A stretch of DNA of 64,000 nt from positions 310,001 to 374,000 of the forward strand of contig JAFEDT010000011.1 in the NCBI GenBank assembly GCA_018241445.1, in the 5' to 3' direction. The translations under genes and the position numbers were made by a program. The notes beneath the pieces were generated by a model, which did not search any database, was not told the origin of the DNA, and worked only from the letters and a program-made list of their open reading frames with translations. Below, one piece after another: positions 8,336 to 18,729 of this stretch; position 1 is the stretch's first letter, and every line of letters starts with the position of its first letter. This stretch comes from Pseudomonadota bacterium (GTDB taxonomy: Bacteria > Pseudomonadota > Gammaproteobacteria > Steroidobacterales > Steroidobacteraceae).

Positions 8336-9613
8336 ATGCTGAGTTTGCGCAATTGCCGTATCGGCGTGGTGGGTCTTGGATACGTGGGCCTGCCGTTGGC
8401 GGTCGAGTTCGGCCGGCATTACGACACGGTCGGTTTCGACATCAAGCCGCAGCGCGTGGCGCAGTTACGCCGCGGTCGTGACAGCACGCTCGAGACCACG
8501 CGCGCCGAGTTGCGGGCCGCCAGGCGGCTGACGTTCACCACCGATCTCAAGGACCTGCGCCGTTGCCGGGTGTTCATCGTGACGGTGCCGACACCGATCG
8601 ACGAGTTCAAGCGCCCCGACCTGACGCCGCTGGTGCGCGCCAGCGAAAGCTTGGGCAAGGTGCTGCGCAAGGGTGCGGTGGTGATCTACGAGTCGACCGT
8701 CTACCCGGGCTGCACCGAGGAGGTCTGCGTGCCGATCCTGGAGCGGGTGTCGGGGCTGAAGTTCAACCGCGACTTCTTCGCCGGCTACAGTCCGGAGCGC
8801 ATCAACCCGGGCGACAAGGAGCACCGCCTGACCACGATCCGCAAGATCACCTCCGGCTCCACCCCGGAGGTGGCCGAGTTCGTCGACAAGCTCTATGGCT
8901 CCATCATCAAGGCCGGCACCCACCGTGCCTCCAGCATCAAGGTGGCCGAAGCGGCCAAGGTGATCGAGAATACCCAGCGCGACGTCAACATCGCGCTGAT
9001 CAACGAGCTGGCGCTCATCTTCAACCGCCTGCACATAGATACCGAGGAGGTGCTGCTGGCCGCCGGCAGCAAGTGGAATTTCCTGCCGTTCCGGCCCGGC
9101 CTGGTCGGCGGGCATTGCATTGGCGTTGACCCCTACTACCTGACCCACAAGGCGCAGGAGATCGGTTATCACCCCGAGATGATCCTGGCCGGGCGCCGCC
9201 TCAACGACAACATGGCGCTGTACGTCGCCGGACAGGTGGCGCAGATCATGGGCCACAAGCGCATTCACGTGCGCGACGCACGCGTGCTGGTGCTGGGTGC
9301 GACCTTCAAGGAAAACTGCCCGGATATCCGCAATTCCAAGGTAGTAGACGTGGTGCGCGAGCTGCAGAAGCTCGGTGCGCAGGTCGACATCCACGATCCG
9401 TGGGCGGACTCGGGCGAGCTGCGGCACGAGTACGGCCTGAAACTTACGCGCACGCCCAAGCCGAAGCATTACGATGCCGTGGTGGTCGCCGTGGCGCACC
9501 GGGAATTCAAGGCCATGGGCGTGCACGGTCTCACGCGCCTGTGCCGCAGGAACCACGTGATCTACGACATCAAGCACGTGTTCCCGGCAACCCAGGTGGA
9601 CGGGCGGCTGTAG
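8336..9613 (+). CDS. tviB: UDP-N-acetylglucosamine/galactosamine C6 dehydrogenase (TviB type)
   Basis: A 425-residue nucleotide-sugar dehydrogenase. The N-terminal Rossmann motif is [17 protein letters not shown]. The middle carries [11 protein letters not shown] and the helix [19 protein letters not shown]. The catalytic cysteine is Cys261 in [13 protein letters not shown], and the C-terminal UDP-binding domain includes [17 protein letters not shown]. It resembles Salmonella Vi-antigen TviB closely, which oxidises UDP-GlcNAc to UDP-GlcNAc uronic acid with two NAD. The ATG at 8336 is chosen over one at 8315 because AGGAAGG sits seven bases before it. In context it supplies an acidic amino sugar precursor for the polysaccharide started by the upstream sugar transferase. 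No TviC-like epimerase lies next to it; the only epimerase in the window is the GalE-like gene at 13.2 kb. Confidence 0.93.
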   Translation: MLSLRNCRIGVVGLGYVGLPLAVEFGRHYDTVGFDIKPQRVAQLRRGRDSTLETTRAELRAARRLTFTTDLKDLRRCRVFIVTVPTPIDEFKRPDLTPLVRASESLGKVLRKGAVVIYESTVYPGCTEEVCVPILERVSGLKFNRDFFAGYSPERINPGDKEHRLTTIRKITSGSTPEVAEFVDKLYGSIIKAGTHRASSIKVAEAAKVIENTQRDVNIALINELALIFNRLHIDTEEVLLAAGSKWNFLPFRPGLVGGHCIGVDPYYLTHKAQEIGYHPEMILAGRRLNDNMALYVAGQVAQIMGHKRIHVRDARVLVLGATFKENCPDIRNSKVVDVVRELQKLGAQVDIHDPWADSGELRHEYGLKLTRTPKPKHYDAVVVAVAHREFKAMGVHGLTRLCRRNHVIYDIKHVFPATQVDGRL

Positions 9614-9641
9614 GATCCCTGCCTTTATCTGAGCTTCATGT

Positions 9642-9666
9642 CCCCGGTTCGCGCGGCGAACCGGGG
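9642..9666. terminator. Bidirectional hairpin between convergent genes
   Basis: CCCCGGTTCGC, loop GCG, GCGAACCGGGG: a perfect 11-bp stem lying between the stop of the UDP-sugar dehydrogenase (9613) and the stop of glrR (9695, minus strand). Its place suits a terminator used from both sides, though there is no clear T-run. Confidence 0.65.
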
Positions 9667-9694
9667 TGAGTCCGGCGCGCAGCGCCTGGGAAGG

Positions 9695-11037
<1,343 letters not shown>

Positions 11038-11041
<4 letters not shown>

Positions 11042-11679
11042 GGCGAGTGTCCTGTAGTTGTCTTGCGTTCGTTCAGGGAGCGCTCGATGCTGGATATCGC
11101 GTCGAGTTTGGCGTGTGCAGCGTCAAGCTCCCTGCGCAGCCGCGTGTTTTCGTCCAGTTCCGCCTGCAGCCGCTGCCTGGCGCTCGCCAGGTGCTCGCGA
11201 TCCGCGCGCGCCATCTCGGCCTGCAGCCTGCGGTTTTCCGCCTCCAGGGTCAAATGGGCGTCAATTTGCGACAGTGTCAGGAACGCGAGCGCGCGTTCAG
11301 GCGCCGACAGCACCTCGGGGCTGGCCATCAGCTCGCGCAGCATGCCCTGGGCCCGGGTGGCATTGGCCGCGGCGTGTCCCGGGGTTGCCAGGATCAGCGC
11401 CAGCCTCAGTGTGTGGCTGGGAGTCGGGGCACTGTCGTAGTCGCGCTGGGCGCCTGCGGCGATCTCCGCCTGCTGCGCCGCGGGGGCCTGCGCCAGGCGC
11501 TGCAGCATCTGCAGGTACTCCGCCACCAGCGAGGCATTGGCCGAAGCCGGACTGGGGATCGGTGCCAGTGGCACCGGGCGGGGTGCTGTGCCCATGCTGC
11601 TGCAGGCGCTGCCGAGCAGGGTGACGAGCCCTACCGCCAGCAGGCCGCCGCCACGGGAGGTACGCCGCTCAGGCAGCAT
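11038..11679 (-). CDS. qseG: QseG-like outer membrane lipoprotein
   Basis: A 213-residue lipoprotein. The start at 11679 is preferred, since a longer frame from 11763 lies almost wholly inside the kinase gene. The signal sequence GLLAVGLVTLLGSACSS ends in a lipobox (GSAC), after which the mature protein begins with cysteine. The remainder is alpha-helical, and the last 80 residues look like a charged coiled coil (LEAENRRLQAEMARADREH). QseG is known to sit in the outer membrane and modulate the GlrK/QseE kinase. Here it lies between the kinase (11-base overlap at its start) and the regulator (four-base overlap at its end), as in enterobacteria. Sequence identity in this family is low, so the name rests mainly on order, size and lipobox. 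Confidence 0.82.
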
Positions 11680-13159
11680 TGGCCTGCGCCTTGGGCTCGC
11701 GCGGCAGCGGCGGATGCTCCCCCCCGGCCACCCGCACCGGCATGGTGATGCGGAAGTGCGCACCGCCGTATTGTCCGTCCACGATCTCTACCTTGCCACC
11801 GTGCGCCGAGACGAATTCCAGCACCACCGACAGCCCGATGCCGGTGCCCTTGACCGCGGTGCTGCGCGCGGCCCTGCCGGTGTAGAAGGCCTCGAACACG
11901 TGGGCACGATCCTCGGGTGGGATGCCGGGGCCGCCGTCGGCGACGTCGAGTACCAGCTGCGAGCCGGCGGTCTGCGCCCGCAGGTGGATGGTGCCGCCCT
12001 TGGGGGAGTATTTCACGGCGTTGGAAACCAGGTTTTCCAGGATGAGGCGGATCTTGCCGCGGTCCGCCACCAGCATCACGTCCTCGACGTGTACGTCCAG
12101 CCGCACGCGCTGCGACAGCAGTGTGAGCTGCTGGTTTTCCAGCACCTGCTTGACCAGCGGCCGCAGGCGGAATTCGCTGGTTTCCAGGCCGACACTGGAG
12201 GTCTGCCAGGCGCTGAATGACAGCAGGTTCTCGATCATGCGTTGCAACTTGATACCGTTCTCGCGCAGGATCGCCGCGACCTCGCGCTGGTTGGGGTCCA
12301 GTTCACCGACAGCGCCATCCATCAACAGTTCCGTCCCCTCGCGGATGTTGGCGAGCGGTGTCTTCAGTTCGTGCGACATGTGCCGCAGGAAGCGGTTGCG
12401 CTCGTGGGCCAGTTCCACCAGGCGCTGCCGCAGCCACTCGAGTTGGCCTCCCAGACGCTCCAGGTCCTGCGGTCCGCCGACGGCGATGGCGTGGTTGAAG
12501 TTGCCCTCGCCCAGCTCGCTGATGGCGCGGTCCAGCTGGCGCAGCGGCCGCCCCACGCCCACGGTCAGCACCAGCACCGCCACCAGCGCCAGCGGCAGCA
12601 GCAACGCCGATTCCCACAGCAGGTACTTGCGCGCTCCCAGCGTGCGCGCCTCCAGGGCCGCAACCTCTGCGTCCACGTACGCGTTGCCCTGCTGGCCGAC
12701 GCGCTCCGCGAGCGCCGCAAGGCGCGAGAATCTTCCGGAGAGATCGAAGGTCTGCGCCGGCGCCGCGCTGGCCGGCATCTCCTGCACCATGCGGCGGATC
12801 TGCGTCTGCTGCTCCCTCAGGTCGGTCAGTGTCTGGCGGGCTTCGGCCCCGGCCTGTCCGAACAGCTGGTTGCGGGTGGCGCTGAGCCGGTCATCCTGGG
12901 TGCGATACAGGTCGAGCAGTTTCGGGTCGTTGAGCACCTCGTACAGGCGCGCGGTGCGCTCCAGGGATGCGACCTGGGCAAACAGGGCCTGGCTGGCGCG
13001 CGCCCCGGTGACCCCCTCGATCACCAGTTTGTGCCCGGTTTCCTCCAGGTCGCGGATCTGCAGCATCGCGGTGACCACGGCGATCAGCAGTGGCACGGCC
13101 ATCAGCGCCACGCCGATCAGCATCAGTTCGCTCAGCGACCTGGGGCGTCTCCACTGCAT
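11669..13159 (-). CDS. glrK: Sensor histidine kinase GlrK (QseE)
   Basis: A 496-residue inner-membrane kinase. An N-terminal membrane helix (LMLIGVALMAVPLLIAVV) is followed by a mainly helical periplasmic domain of about 150 residues and a second membrane helix (ESALLLPLALVAVLVLTVG). Then come a HAMP linker, the dimerisation domain with phospho-acceptor His in MSHELKTPLANIREGTELL, and a HATPase domain with N-box ENLVSNAVKYSPKGG, G1 DVADGGPGIP and G2 GTGIGLSVV. It would phosphorylate GlrR in response to envelope conditions. The start ATG at 13159 leaves 34 bases to galE's stop on the same strand, so read-through from galE is possible. Confidence 0.92.
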   Translation of the reverse strand: MQWRRPRSLSELMLIGVALMAVPLLIAVVTAMLQIRDLEETGHKLVIEGVTGARASQALFAQVASLERTARLYEVLNDPKLLDLYRTQDDRLSATRNQLFGQAGAEARQTLTDLREQQTQIRRMVQEMPASAAPAQTFDLSGRFSRLAALAERVGQQGNAYVDAEVAALEARTLGARKYLLWESALLLPLALVAVLVLTVGVGRPLRQLDRAISELGEGNFNHAIAVGGPQDLERLGGQLEWLRQRLVELAHERNRFLRHMSHELKTPLANIREGTELLMDGAVGELDPNQREVAAILRENGIKLQRMIENLLSFSAWQTSSVGLETSEFRLRPLVKQVLENQQLTLLSQRVRLDVHVEDVMLVADRGKIRLILENLVSNAVKYSPKGGTIHLRAQTAGSQLVLDVADGGPGIPPEDRAHVFEAFYTGRAARSTAVKGTGIGLSVVLEFVSAHGGKVEIVDGQYGGAHFRITMPVRVAGGEHPPLPREPKAQANAA

Positions 13160-13193
13160 AGCCCGTCATTGTACCGGGCCGGGCGGCAACAAG

Positions 13194-14186
13194 TTACCAG
13201 GGGTCGCGTTGCAGGCGCTGTTCCCACGCCCAGGCCGTCCGGACGATGGTGTCCAGATCGTCCAGCCGCGGCGCCCACCCCAGCTCCGTGCGGATGCGCT
13301 GTGCACGGGCGATCAGCGCCGGCGGATCGCCGGCGCGGCGTGGCTCCTCGCGGATGTCGAGCGAACGGCCGGACACGCGCTCGACGCTGGCCAGCACCTC
13401 GCGCACGCTGTAGCCGTGACCATAGCCGACGTTGAGCGTCGTGGAGGCGCCCCCGGCGCGCAGGTACGCCAGCGCGTCCACGTGCGCCCGCGCCAGGTCC
13501 TCGACGTGGATGTAGTCGCGGACCCCGGTGCCGTCCGGGGTCGCGTAGTCGGTGCCGAACACCGACACGTGGCTGCGCTTGCCGAGGGCGGCCTCGCAGG
13601 CCACTTTGACCAGCAGGGTGGCGTTCGGTGTCGTCTGGCCGATGCGGCTGTGCGGATCGGAACCCGCAACATTGAAGTAGCGCAGGGCCGCGTAGCGCAG
13701 CGATGTCGCCGCCGCCAGTCCCGCGAGCATCCATTCCGACATCAGCTTGGAGGTGCCGTAGGGATTGATGGGTGCGGTGGCGGTGGTCTCCGCCGCGATG
13801 CCGTCAGCCGGGATGCCATAGACCGCGGCAGTGGAGGAAAACACGAAGTGGCGCACGCCGGCCGCCGTGCAGGCCTCCAGCAGGGCGCGCGTGGCGCAGG
13901 TGTTGTTGCCGTAATATTTCAGCGGCTCCGCCACCGACTCCGGCACGATGGTGTAGGCGGCGAAGTGCATGACGGTTTCGATGGCGTGCTCGCGCAGCAG
14001 CGCCTCCACGGTGCCCCGGTCGCCGACGTTGCCGACCACCAGCGGCGCGTCCAGCACCGCGCGCCGGAAGCCCCGCGACAGGTCGTCCAGGACCACGACC
14101 CGCTCGCCGCGCTCGCGCAGCTGCAGGACCGCGTGGCTGCCGATATAACCGGCGCCGCCAGTCACCAATATGCCGCCGTGTGTCAT
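13194..14186 (-). CDS. galE: UDP-glucose 4-epimerase
   Basis: A 330-residue extended SDR epimerase. The N-terminal NAD motif is GGILVTGGAGYIGSHAV, the catalytic pair is YGTSK (Tyr-x3-Lys), a Ser-Thr pair precedes it (FSSTAAVYG), and the substrate stretch includes RYFNVAGSDP. It interconverts UDP-glucose and UDP-galactose (or the N-acetyl forms), feeding surface polysaccharides. The start at 14186 puts the Rossmann glycines at the expected place; a frame open to 14276 would overlap the divergent srkA. The two starts are only 31 bases apart, so the promoters must overlap the neighbouring gene's 5' end. It lies upstream of glrK on the same strand and may share its transcript. Confidence 0.9.
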   Translation of the reverse strand: MTHGGILVTGGAGYIGSHAVLQLRERGERVVVLDDLSRGFRRAVLDAPLVVGNVGDRGTVEALLREHAIETVMHFAAYTIVPESVAEPLKYYGNNTCATRALLEACTAAGVRHFVFSSTAAVYGIPADGIAAETTATAPINPYGTSKLMSEWMLAGLAAATSLRYAALRYFNVAGSDPHSRIGQTTPNATLLVKVACEAALGKRSHVSVFGTDYATPDGTGVRDYIHVEDLARAHVDALAYLRAGGASTTLNVGYGHGYSVREVLASVERVSGRSLDIREEPRRAGDPPALIARAQRIRTELGWAPRLDDLDTIVRTAWAWEQRLQRDPW

Positions 14187-14217
14187 GGAGTTATGCTGAC
14201 GCGAAGATGGGGCGCCG

Positions 14218-15231
14218 ATGATAGACAAAAACCGGGAGCAATGCCGTGGCGCCACAGTCTCCACGCCTTTCGCCACACTGACACCGGACCTGGTGCTGGA
14301 TGCGGCCGCCGCCTGCGGACTGGAGCCGGACGGGCGGCTGTTTGCCCTGAACAGTTACGAAAACCGTGTCTACCAGGTGGGCGCCGGGGCGCGTCACTGG
14401 GTGTTGAAGTTCTACCGTCCACAGCGCTGGAGCGACGCGCAGATCCTGGAGGAACATGCCTTTACCGCCCAGCTTGCCGCGGCGGAACTACCGGTGGCCG
14501 CGCCGCATGCAGGCGAGCAAGGGGTGAGCCTGTTGCGTCACGCCGGATTCCGTTTTGCCGCTTTTCCCTGGCTGGCGGGCCGCCCGCCGGAGCTGGATGC
14601 CGGCGAGTCGCGGCAGATCCTCGGGCGTGCGCTGGCGCGTCTGCACCAGGTCGGGGCGACGGGGAGTTTCCGTGTCCGGCCGCGGCTGTCGGTGCAGCGC
14701 CAGGGTCATGAGGCCCGTTCGCAGGTGCTGGCCTCGCCGCTGCTGCCCGAAGCCCTGCGCGACCAATATGCGCGGGTCAGTGCCACCCTGCTCACGCGCA
14801 TCGAAGCGGCTTTCGCGGCGACCCGGGACTACAGCGAGATCCGCATCCATGGTGACTGTCATCTCGGGAACCTGCTGTGGAATGAACACGGCCCGGTGTT
14901 CGTTGATCTTGACGACTGCATGACCGGGCCGCGGATCCAGGACCTGTGGATGCTGCTGTCGGGGTCGCAGCAGGAGCAGCGCCGCCAGTGGACCGAGATA
15001 CTGGAGGGGTACGGTCAGTTTGCCGACTTCGACTGGCGCGAGGTGTCGCTGATCGAGCCGCTGCGCGCGCTGCGGATGTTGCATCACGCCGCCTGGGTGG
15101 CGCATCGCTGGTGCGATCCGGCCTTTCCGCGGGCCTTCTCCTGGTTCGCCGAGCCGCGCTGGTGGGAGAACTACCTGAACGACCTGCGCGAGCAGCAGGC
15201 CAACATCGAGCAGCCGCCGCTGCTGGGCTGA
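14218..15231 (+). CDS. srkA: Stress response kinase A (SrkA/YihE)
   Basis: A 337-residue aminoglycoside-phosphotransferase-fold protein kinase. The start region reads LTPDLVLDAAAACGL then LNSYENRVYQVGAG, which matches the beginning of enterobacterial SrkA. The lysine of WVLKFYRPQRW binds ATP. The catalytic loop is RIHGDCHLGNLLW and the metal-binding motif is FVDLDD. SrkA phosphorylates Ser/Thr and counters damage from envelope stress and oxidants. The ATG at 14218 is the only good start; the ribosome site before it is weak. It is divergent from galE and followed by an unrelated lipoprotein gene on the same strand. Confidence 0.9.
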   Translation: MIDKNREQCRGATVSTPFATLTPDLVLDAAAACGLEPDGRLFALNSYENRVYQVGAGARHWVLKFYRPQRWSDAQILEEHAFTAQLAAAELPVAAPHAGEQGVSLLRHAGFRFAAFPWLAGRPPELDAGESRQILGRALARLHQVGATGSFRVRPRLSVQRQGHEARSQVLASPLLPEALRDQYARVSATLLTRIEAAFAATRDYSEIRIHGDCHLGNLLWNEHGPVFVDLDDCMTGPRIQDLWMLLSGSQQEQRRQWTEILEGYGQFADFDWREVSLIEPLRALRMLHHAAWVAHRWCDPAFPRAFSWFAEPRWWENYLNDLREQQANIEQPPLLG

Positions 15232-15360
15232 AGAATCGTGTGCGCCGTACCGCAGATCGGCGGCCCGGCAGGTGCGCCTTTGCCTGCCAGGCGCTATTGT
15301 CGGAAATGCGGCCGCGAAGGTGCGAACCACCAGCGGGGGAGAGGAATCGTGAGGAGTGAC

Positions 15361-15954
15361 ATGACACCCGGTATTCACAAGGGAATTGCGGCTGCCTGCC
15401 TGGCCGTGGCGATCGTGGCGCTTACCGCGTGCTCGGGGCACACGGACACGGCCGCCACCCCCGCGGCAGCGGTTCGCGTCCCGAAGAAAGCGCAGGCCAC
15501 CCAGGAGGTGCTGTCGCCCTACATGGTCAGCGCCGTACCGGTGGTGAAGCCCGGCGCCGCGCCGTTGCCCGTGGCGCTGAAGTTCGAACTGCAGTCGCGG
15601 CCGCAGCCGGCCACGCCGTTCGAAGTGGACCTGGCTGTCGTACCCCAGTCGGCGACGCTGGCGCGGGTGTCGGGCAAGGTGGAGGGCCAGGACGGACTGA
15701 CGCTGATCGACGGCGCAGAGATCGCCGCGGTCGACAAGCCCGGCGAGAGCGCCGCGATCCATCACCGCGTGCACGTGCTTCCGGCTCACGACGGAATCTT
15801 CTCGCTCGACGTGACGCTCAGTGTGGATTCCGCCGGCCAGACGAGCAGTGGCAGCTTCGCCATCCCGGTGATTGTCGGCAGCGGCTTCACCGACTTGCCA
15901 GGGAAGTCGACCGCGGTAGTCGCCCCCGCACCGGCAGGAACCCCGACCCACTGA
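15361..15954 (+). CDS. Hypothetical lipoprotein
   Basis: A 197-residue protein I do not recognise. The signal sequence IAAACLAVAIVALTACSG has a lipobox (LTAC), so the mature protein starts at Cys and would be anchored in a membrane. The rest is rich in beta-strand and reads like one Ig-like fold (FELQSRPQPATPFEVDLAVV ... HHRVHVLPAHDGIFSLDVTL), ending in a Pro/Ala/Thr-rich tail. The ATG at 15361 follows AGGAG by a suitable gap; a longer frame from 15238 would add unlikely basic residues. It sits between srkA and an exported peptidase on the same strand. Periplasmic placement is likely, function unknown. Confidence 0.7.
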   Translation: MTPGIHKGIAAACLAVAIVALTACSGHTDTAATPAAAVRVPKKAQATQEVLSPYMVSAVPVVKPGAAPLPVALKFELQSRPQPATPFEVDLAVVPQSATLARVSGKVEGQDGLTLIDGAEIAAVDKPGESAAIHHRVHVLPAHDGIFSLDVTLSVDSAGQTSSGSFAIPVIVGSGFTDLPGKSTAVVAPAPAGTPTH

Positions 15955-16009
15955 GGCGGGCACGCTTCGCGTATGCTGCGCTTCCTCAACCCCCAGAGGA
16001 GGCCATCCC

Positions 16010-17488
16010 TTGCCGGTAACCAGCTTCTGCGCCCGCCGCCACGCTGGCCGGGCGGCTATTGCGGCCACTGTCGTGGCGGCACTGGCATCGATCGTTGGCC
16101 CGGGCCCGGTTCGCGCGGCTGCGGACACCGACGCGGAGCGTGTGGCTACCGGGCTGCGCGAGACGGCAGCGGCCGGCCGCAATATCGCCTGGGACTGGGT
16201 GAGTGAACTGACCACGCGCTTCGGGCCGCGCCCGGCCGGATCCGCGTCGGAGCACGCGGCGGCCGAGTGGGCGGCGGCGCGGCTGCGTACACTGGGATTC
16301 GATGAGGTGCGCATCGAGACCTTCCCCGTGACCGCCTGGGTCAGGGGCACCGAGACTGCGCAGATCGTGGCGCCTTTCCCCCAGCCACTGGTGATTGCGG
16401 CGCTGGGGGAGTCACCGCCCACGCCGCCGGCCGGCATCGAGGCCGAGGTCGTGGTGTTTGGCAGCCTGGAAGAATTGCAGGCGGCGCCGCCGGGATCGCT
16501 GACGGGGCGCGTCGCGATGGTCGCCGCTGCCATGGTGCGCACCGAGGACGGGGCTGGATACTCGTCGGCCGTGGGGGCGCGAATCGACGGTCCACGCGAT
16601 GCGGCCCGGCGGGGCGCGATCGCTTTCCTGTTGCGCTCTACGGGCACCGGCACACACCGCTTCGCCCACACCGGGACCACGCGCTATGTCGACGGCCGCG
16701 TGCCAATCCCCTCATTTGCCCTGTCGGCGCCGGATGCACTGCAAATCCAGCGCCTGGCGGCCCTGGGTGATAAGGTGCGGGTGCGGCTGACCAGCACCGC
16801 CCGCTACATCGAGGGAGCCCGGTCGCAGAATGTCATCGCGGAGGTGCGCGGCAGCGAGCGTCCGCGGGAGATCGTACTGCTGGGCGCGCACCTGGACAGC
16901 TGGGACCAGGGGACCGGGGCAATCGACGATGCTGCCGGCACCGCCATCGTGGTCGCCGCCGCCAGGCTGATCCACGAGCTGCCGCAGCGCCCGCGGCGCA
17001 CGGTGCGCATCGTGTTGTTCGGGTCGGAGGAAGTGGCGCAGCCCGCGGTACCCTTCGGCGCCTTTGGCGGCCACGCCTACGCGCGTGCTCACCGGGCGGA
17101 ACTGCCCGAGCACGTGCTGGCGGGGGAGAGCGATCTGGGGGCCGATCGCGTCTACGCGCTCGCCCTGCCGCCACCCTGGGCAAAGTCCGGATTTGCGCAC
17201 AGTGCGGCACGGGTACTGGCGCCGATTGGCGTGCTGATGTCACCCGGACCGCCGGACGACGTGGGCACCGACGTCCAGCCCAGCGTCGATGGCGGTGTAC
17301 CCGGCATGGAACTGAACCAGGACGCCACGCGTTACTTCGACATTCACCATACCCCCGACGACACGCTGGAACGCATCGATCGCGCTCAGCTCGACCAGAA
17401 CGTGGCCGCCTGGGCGGCGCTCGCCTGGCTGGCCGCCGACAGTGGGCAGTTGCCGGCCCGCACGCCCGCTGAGCCGGCCCCGCCATGA
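16010..17488 (+). CDS. Exported M28-family zinc peptidase
   Basis: A 492-residue secreted metallopeptidase. A signal peptide runs to about residue 42 (ATVVAALASIVGPGPVRAAA). A PA-type inserted domain occupies the middle. The zinc residues of M28 are present: His and Asp in LGAHLDSWD, Asp in GAIDDAAG, the catalytic Glu in LFGSEE, Asp in GESDLGADR, and the last His in FDIHHTPDD. It would trim amino acids or dipeptides in the periplasm. The start is a TTG at 16010, chosen because AGAGGAGG lies eight bases before it and no ATG fits. Its TGA overlaps the CoA-transferase ATG by four bases, tying it to the next three genes in one operon. Confidence 0.87.
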   Translation: MPVTSFCARRHAGRAAIAATVVAALASIVGPGPVRAAADTDAERVATGLRETAAAGRNIAWDWVSELTTRFGPRPAGSASEHAAAEWAAARLRTLGFDEVRIETFPVTAWVRGTETAQIVAPFPQPLVIAALGESPPTPPAGIEAEVVVFGSLEELQAAPPGSLTGRVAMVAAAMVRTEDGAGYSSAVGARIDGPRDAARRGAIAFLLRSTGTGTHRFAHTGTTRYVDGRVPIPSFALSAPDALQIQRLAALGDKVRVRLTSTARYIEGARSQNVIAEVRGSERPREIVLLGAHLDSWDQGTGAIDDAAGTAIVVAAARLIHELPQRPRRTVRIVLFGSEEVAQPAVPFGAFGGHAYARAHRAELPEHVLAGESDLGADRVYALALPPPWAKSGFAHSAARVLAPIGVLMSPGPPDDVGTDVQPSVDGGVPGMELNQDATRYFDIHHTPDDTLERIDRAQLDQNVAAWAALAWLAADSGQLPARTPAEPAPP

Positions 17489-18729
17489 GCGCACCGCTGC
17501 AGGGCGTGCGTGTGCTGGACCTGTCGCGCGTGCTGGCGGGGCCCTGGGCAACACAGCTGCTGGCGGACTTCGGTGCCGAGGTCATCAAGGTGGAGGAGCC
17601 GCGTCACGGCGACGACACGCGCCGCTGGGGCCCGCCGTGGCTCGCCGCCCGTGACGGCAGCGCGACCGGCGAGTCCGCCTACTATCTCAGCACCAACCGC
17701 GGCAAGCGTTCGGTGGCCATTGATCTGGCGCAGCCCGAAGGTGCGCGGCTGGTGCGGGAGTTGGCGCTGCAATCCGACGTGCTGGTGGAGAATTTCAAGG
17801 TTGGTGGGCTGGCGCGCTACGCACTGGACTACCGCAGCCTGTGCGGCCTGCATCCGCAACTCATCTACTGTTCGATCACCGGCTTCGGACAGGACGGGCC
17901 GCGGGCCGGATTGCCCGGCTACGACGCCATGATCCAGGCGATGGGCGGCCTGATGAGCATCACCGGCGTGCCCGACGGCCAGCCCGGCGCCGGCCCGCAG
18001 AAGGTGGGCGTGGCGGTGGCGGACATCATGACGGGGATGTACGCCGTGAGCGCCATCCTGGGGGCGTTGTACGAACGCACCCGCTCGGGCGCCGGCCAGC
18101 ACATCGATCTGGCGCTGCTCGATACCCAGATCGCGTGGCTGGCCAACCAGGGACTGAACTACCTGGTGGGGGGACAGGCGCCACGCCGCCAGGGAACCGG
18201 GCATCCCAACATTGTGCCCTACCAGGCCTTCGCCACGCACGACGGCCACCTGATGCTGGCGGTCGGCAACGACCGGCAGTTCGCGGACTTCTGCGCCGCT
18301 GCCGGCTGCGCGCACCTGGCTGGCGATGCACGCTTTGCCAGCAATGCGGCGCGGGTCGCGCACCGCGAGGAACTGCTGGCGCTGTTGCAGCCGGTACTGC
18401 GGCAGTACACATCCGCGGAGTGGTTGCGGCGGCTCAACGAGGCGGGCGTACCCTGCGGGCCCATCAACGACATCGCGCAGGCATTTGCGGAGCCGCAGGT
18501 GCAAAGCCGCGGCATGCATCTGGACCTGCCGCATCCGCTGGCCGGCAGCGTCCCGGGCGTGCGCAACCCGGTGCGCTACTCGCGCACGCCATTGCAATAC
18601 GTCCAGGCGCCGCCGCTGCTGGGCGCGGATACCGACGCCGTGCTGGGTGAGCGGCTTGGCCTGCCGGCCGCCGAGCTGCAACGCTTGCGGGCCCGCGGCG
18701 TGCTGGGGCACAGTCCGCAGTCATCATGA
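17485..18729 (+). CDS. CaiB/BaiF family III CoA-transferase
   Basis: A 414-residue family III CoA-transferase. The N-terminal GVRVLDLSRVLAGPWATQLL and the downstream FGAEVIKVEEP are family hallmarks. The catalytic Asp is in the segment after GYDAMIQAMGGLMSITG. The region NIVPYQAFATHDGHLMLAVGN resembles human SUGCT (glutaryl-CoA: succinate CoA-transferase) and related enzymes more than carnitine CaiB. It would move CoA from a donor such as succinyl-CoA to a carboxylic acid. It overlaps both neighbours by four bases (ATGA), so it is made together with the M28 peptidase and an enoyl-CoA hydratase. The acceptor acid is unknown; a dicarboxylate is an inference. Confidence 0.88.
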   Translation: MSAPLQGVRVLDLSRVLAGPWATQLLADFGAEVIKVEEPRHGDDTRRWGPPWLAARDGSATGESAYYLSTNRGKRSVAIDLAQPEGARLVRELALQSDVLVENFKVGGLARYALDYRSLCGLHPQLIYCSITGFGQDGPRAGLPGYDAMIQAMGGLMSITGVPDGQPGAGPQKVGVAVADIMTGMYAVSAILGALYERTRSGAGQHIDLALLDTQIAWLANQGLNYLVGGQAPRRQGTGHPNIVPYQAFATHDGHLMLAVGNDRQFADFCAAAGCAHLAGDARFASNAARVAHREELLALLQPVLRQYTSAEWLRRLNEAGVPCGPINDIAQAFAEPQVQSRGMHLDLPHPLAGSVPGVRNPVRYSRTPLQYVQAPPLLGADTDAVLGERLGLPAAELQRLRARGVLGHSPQSS

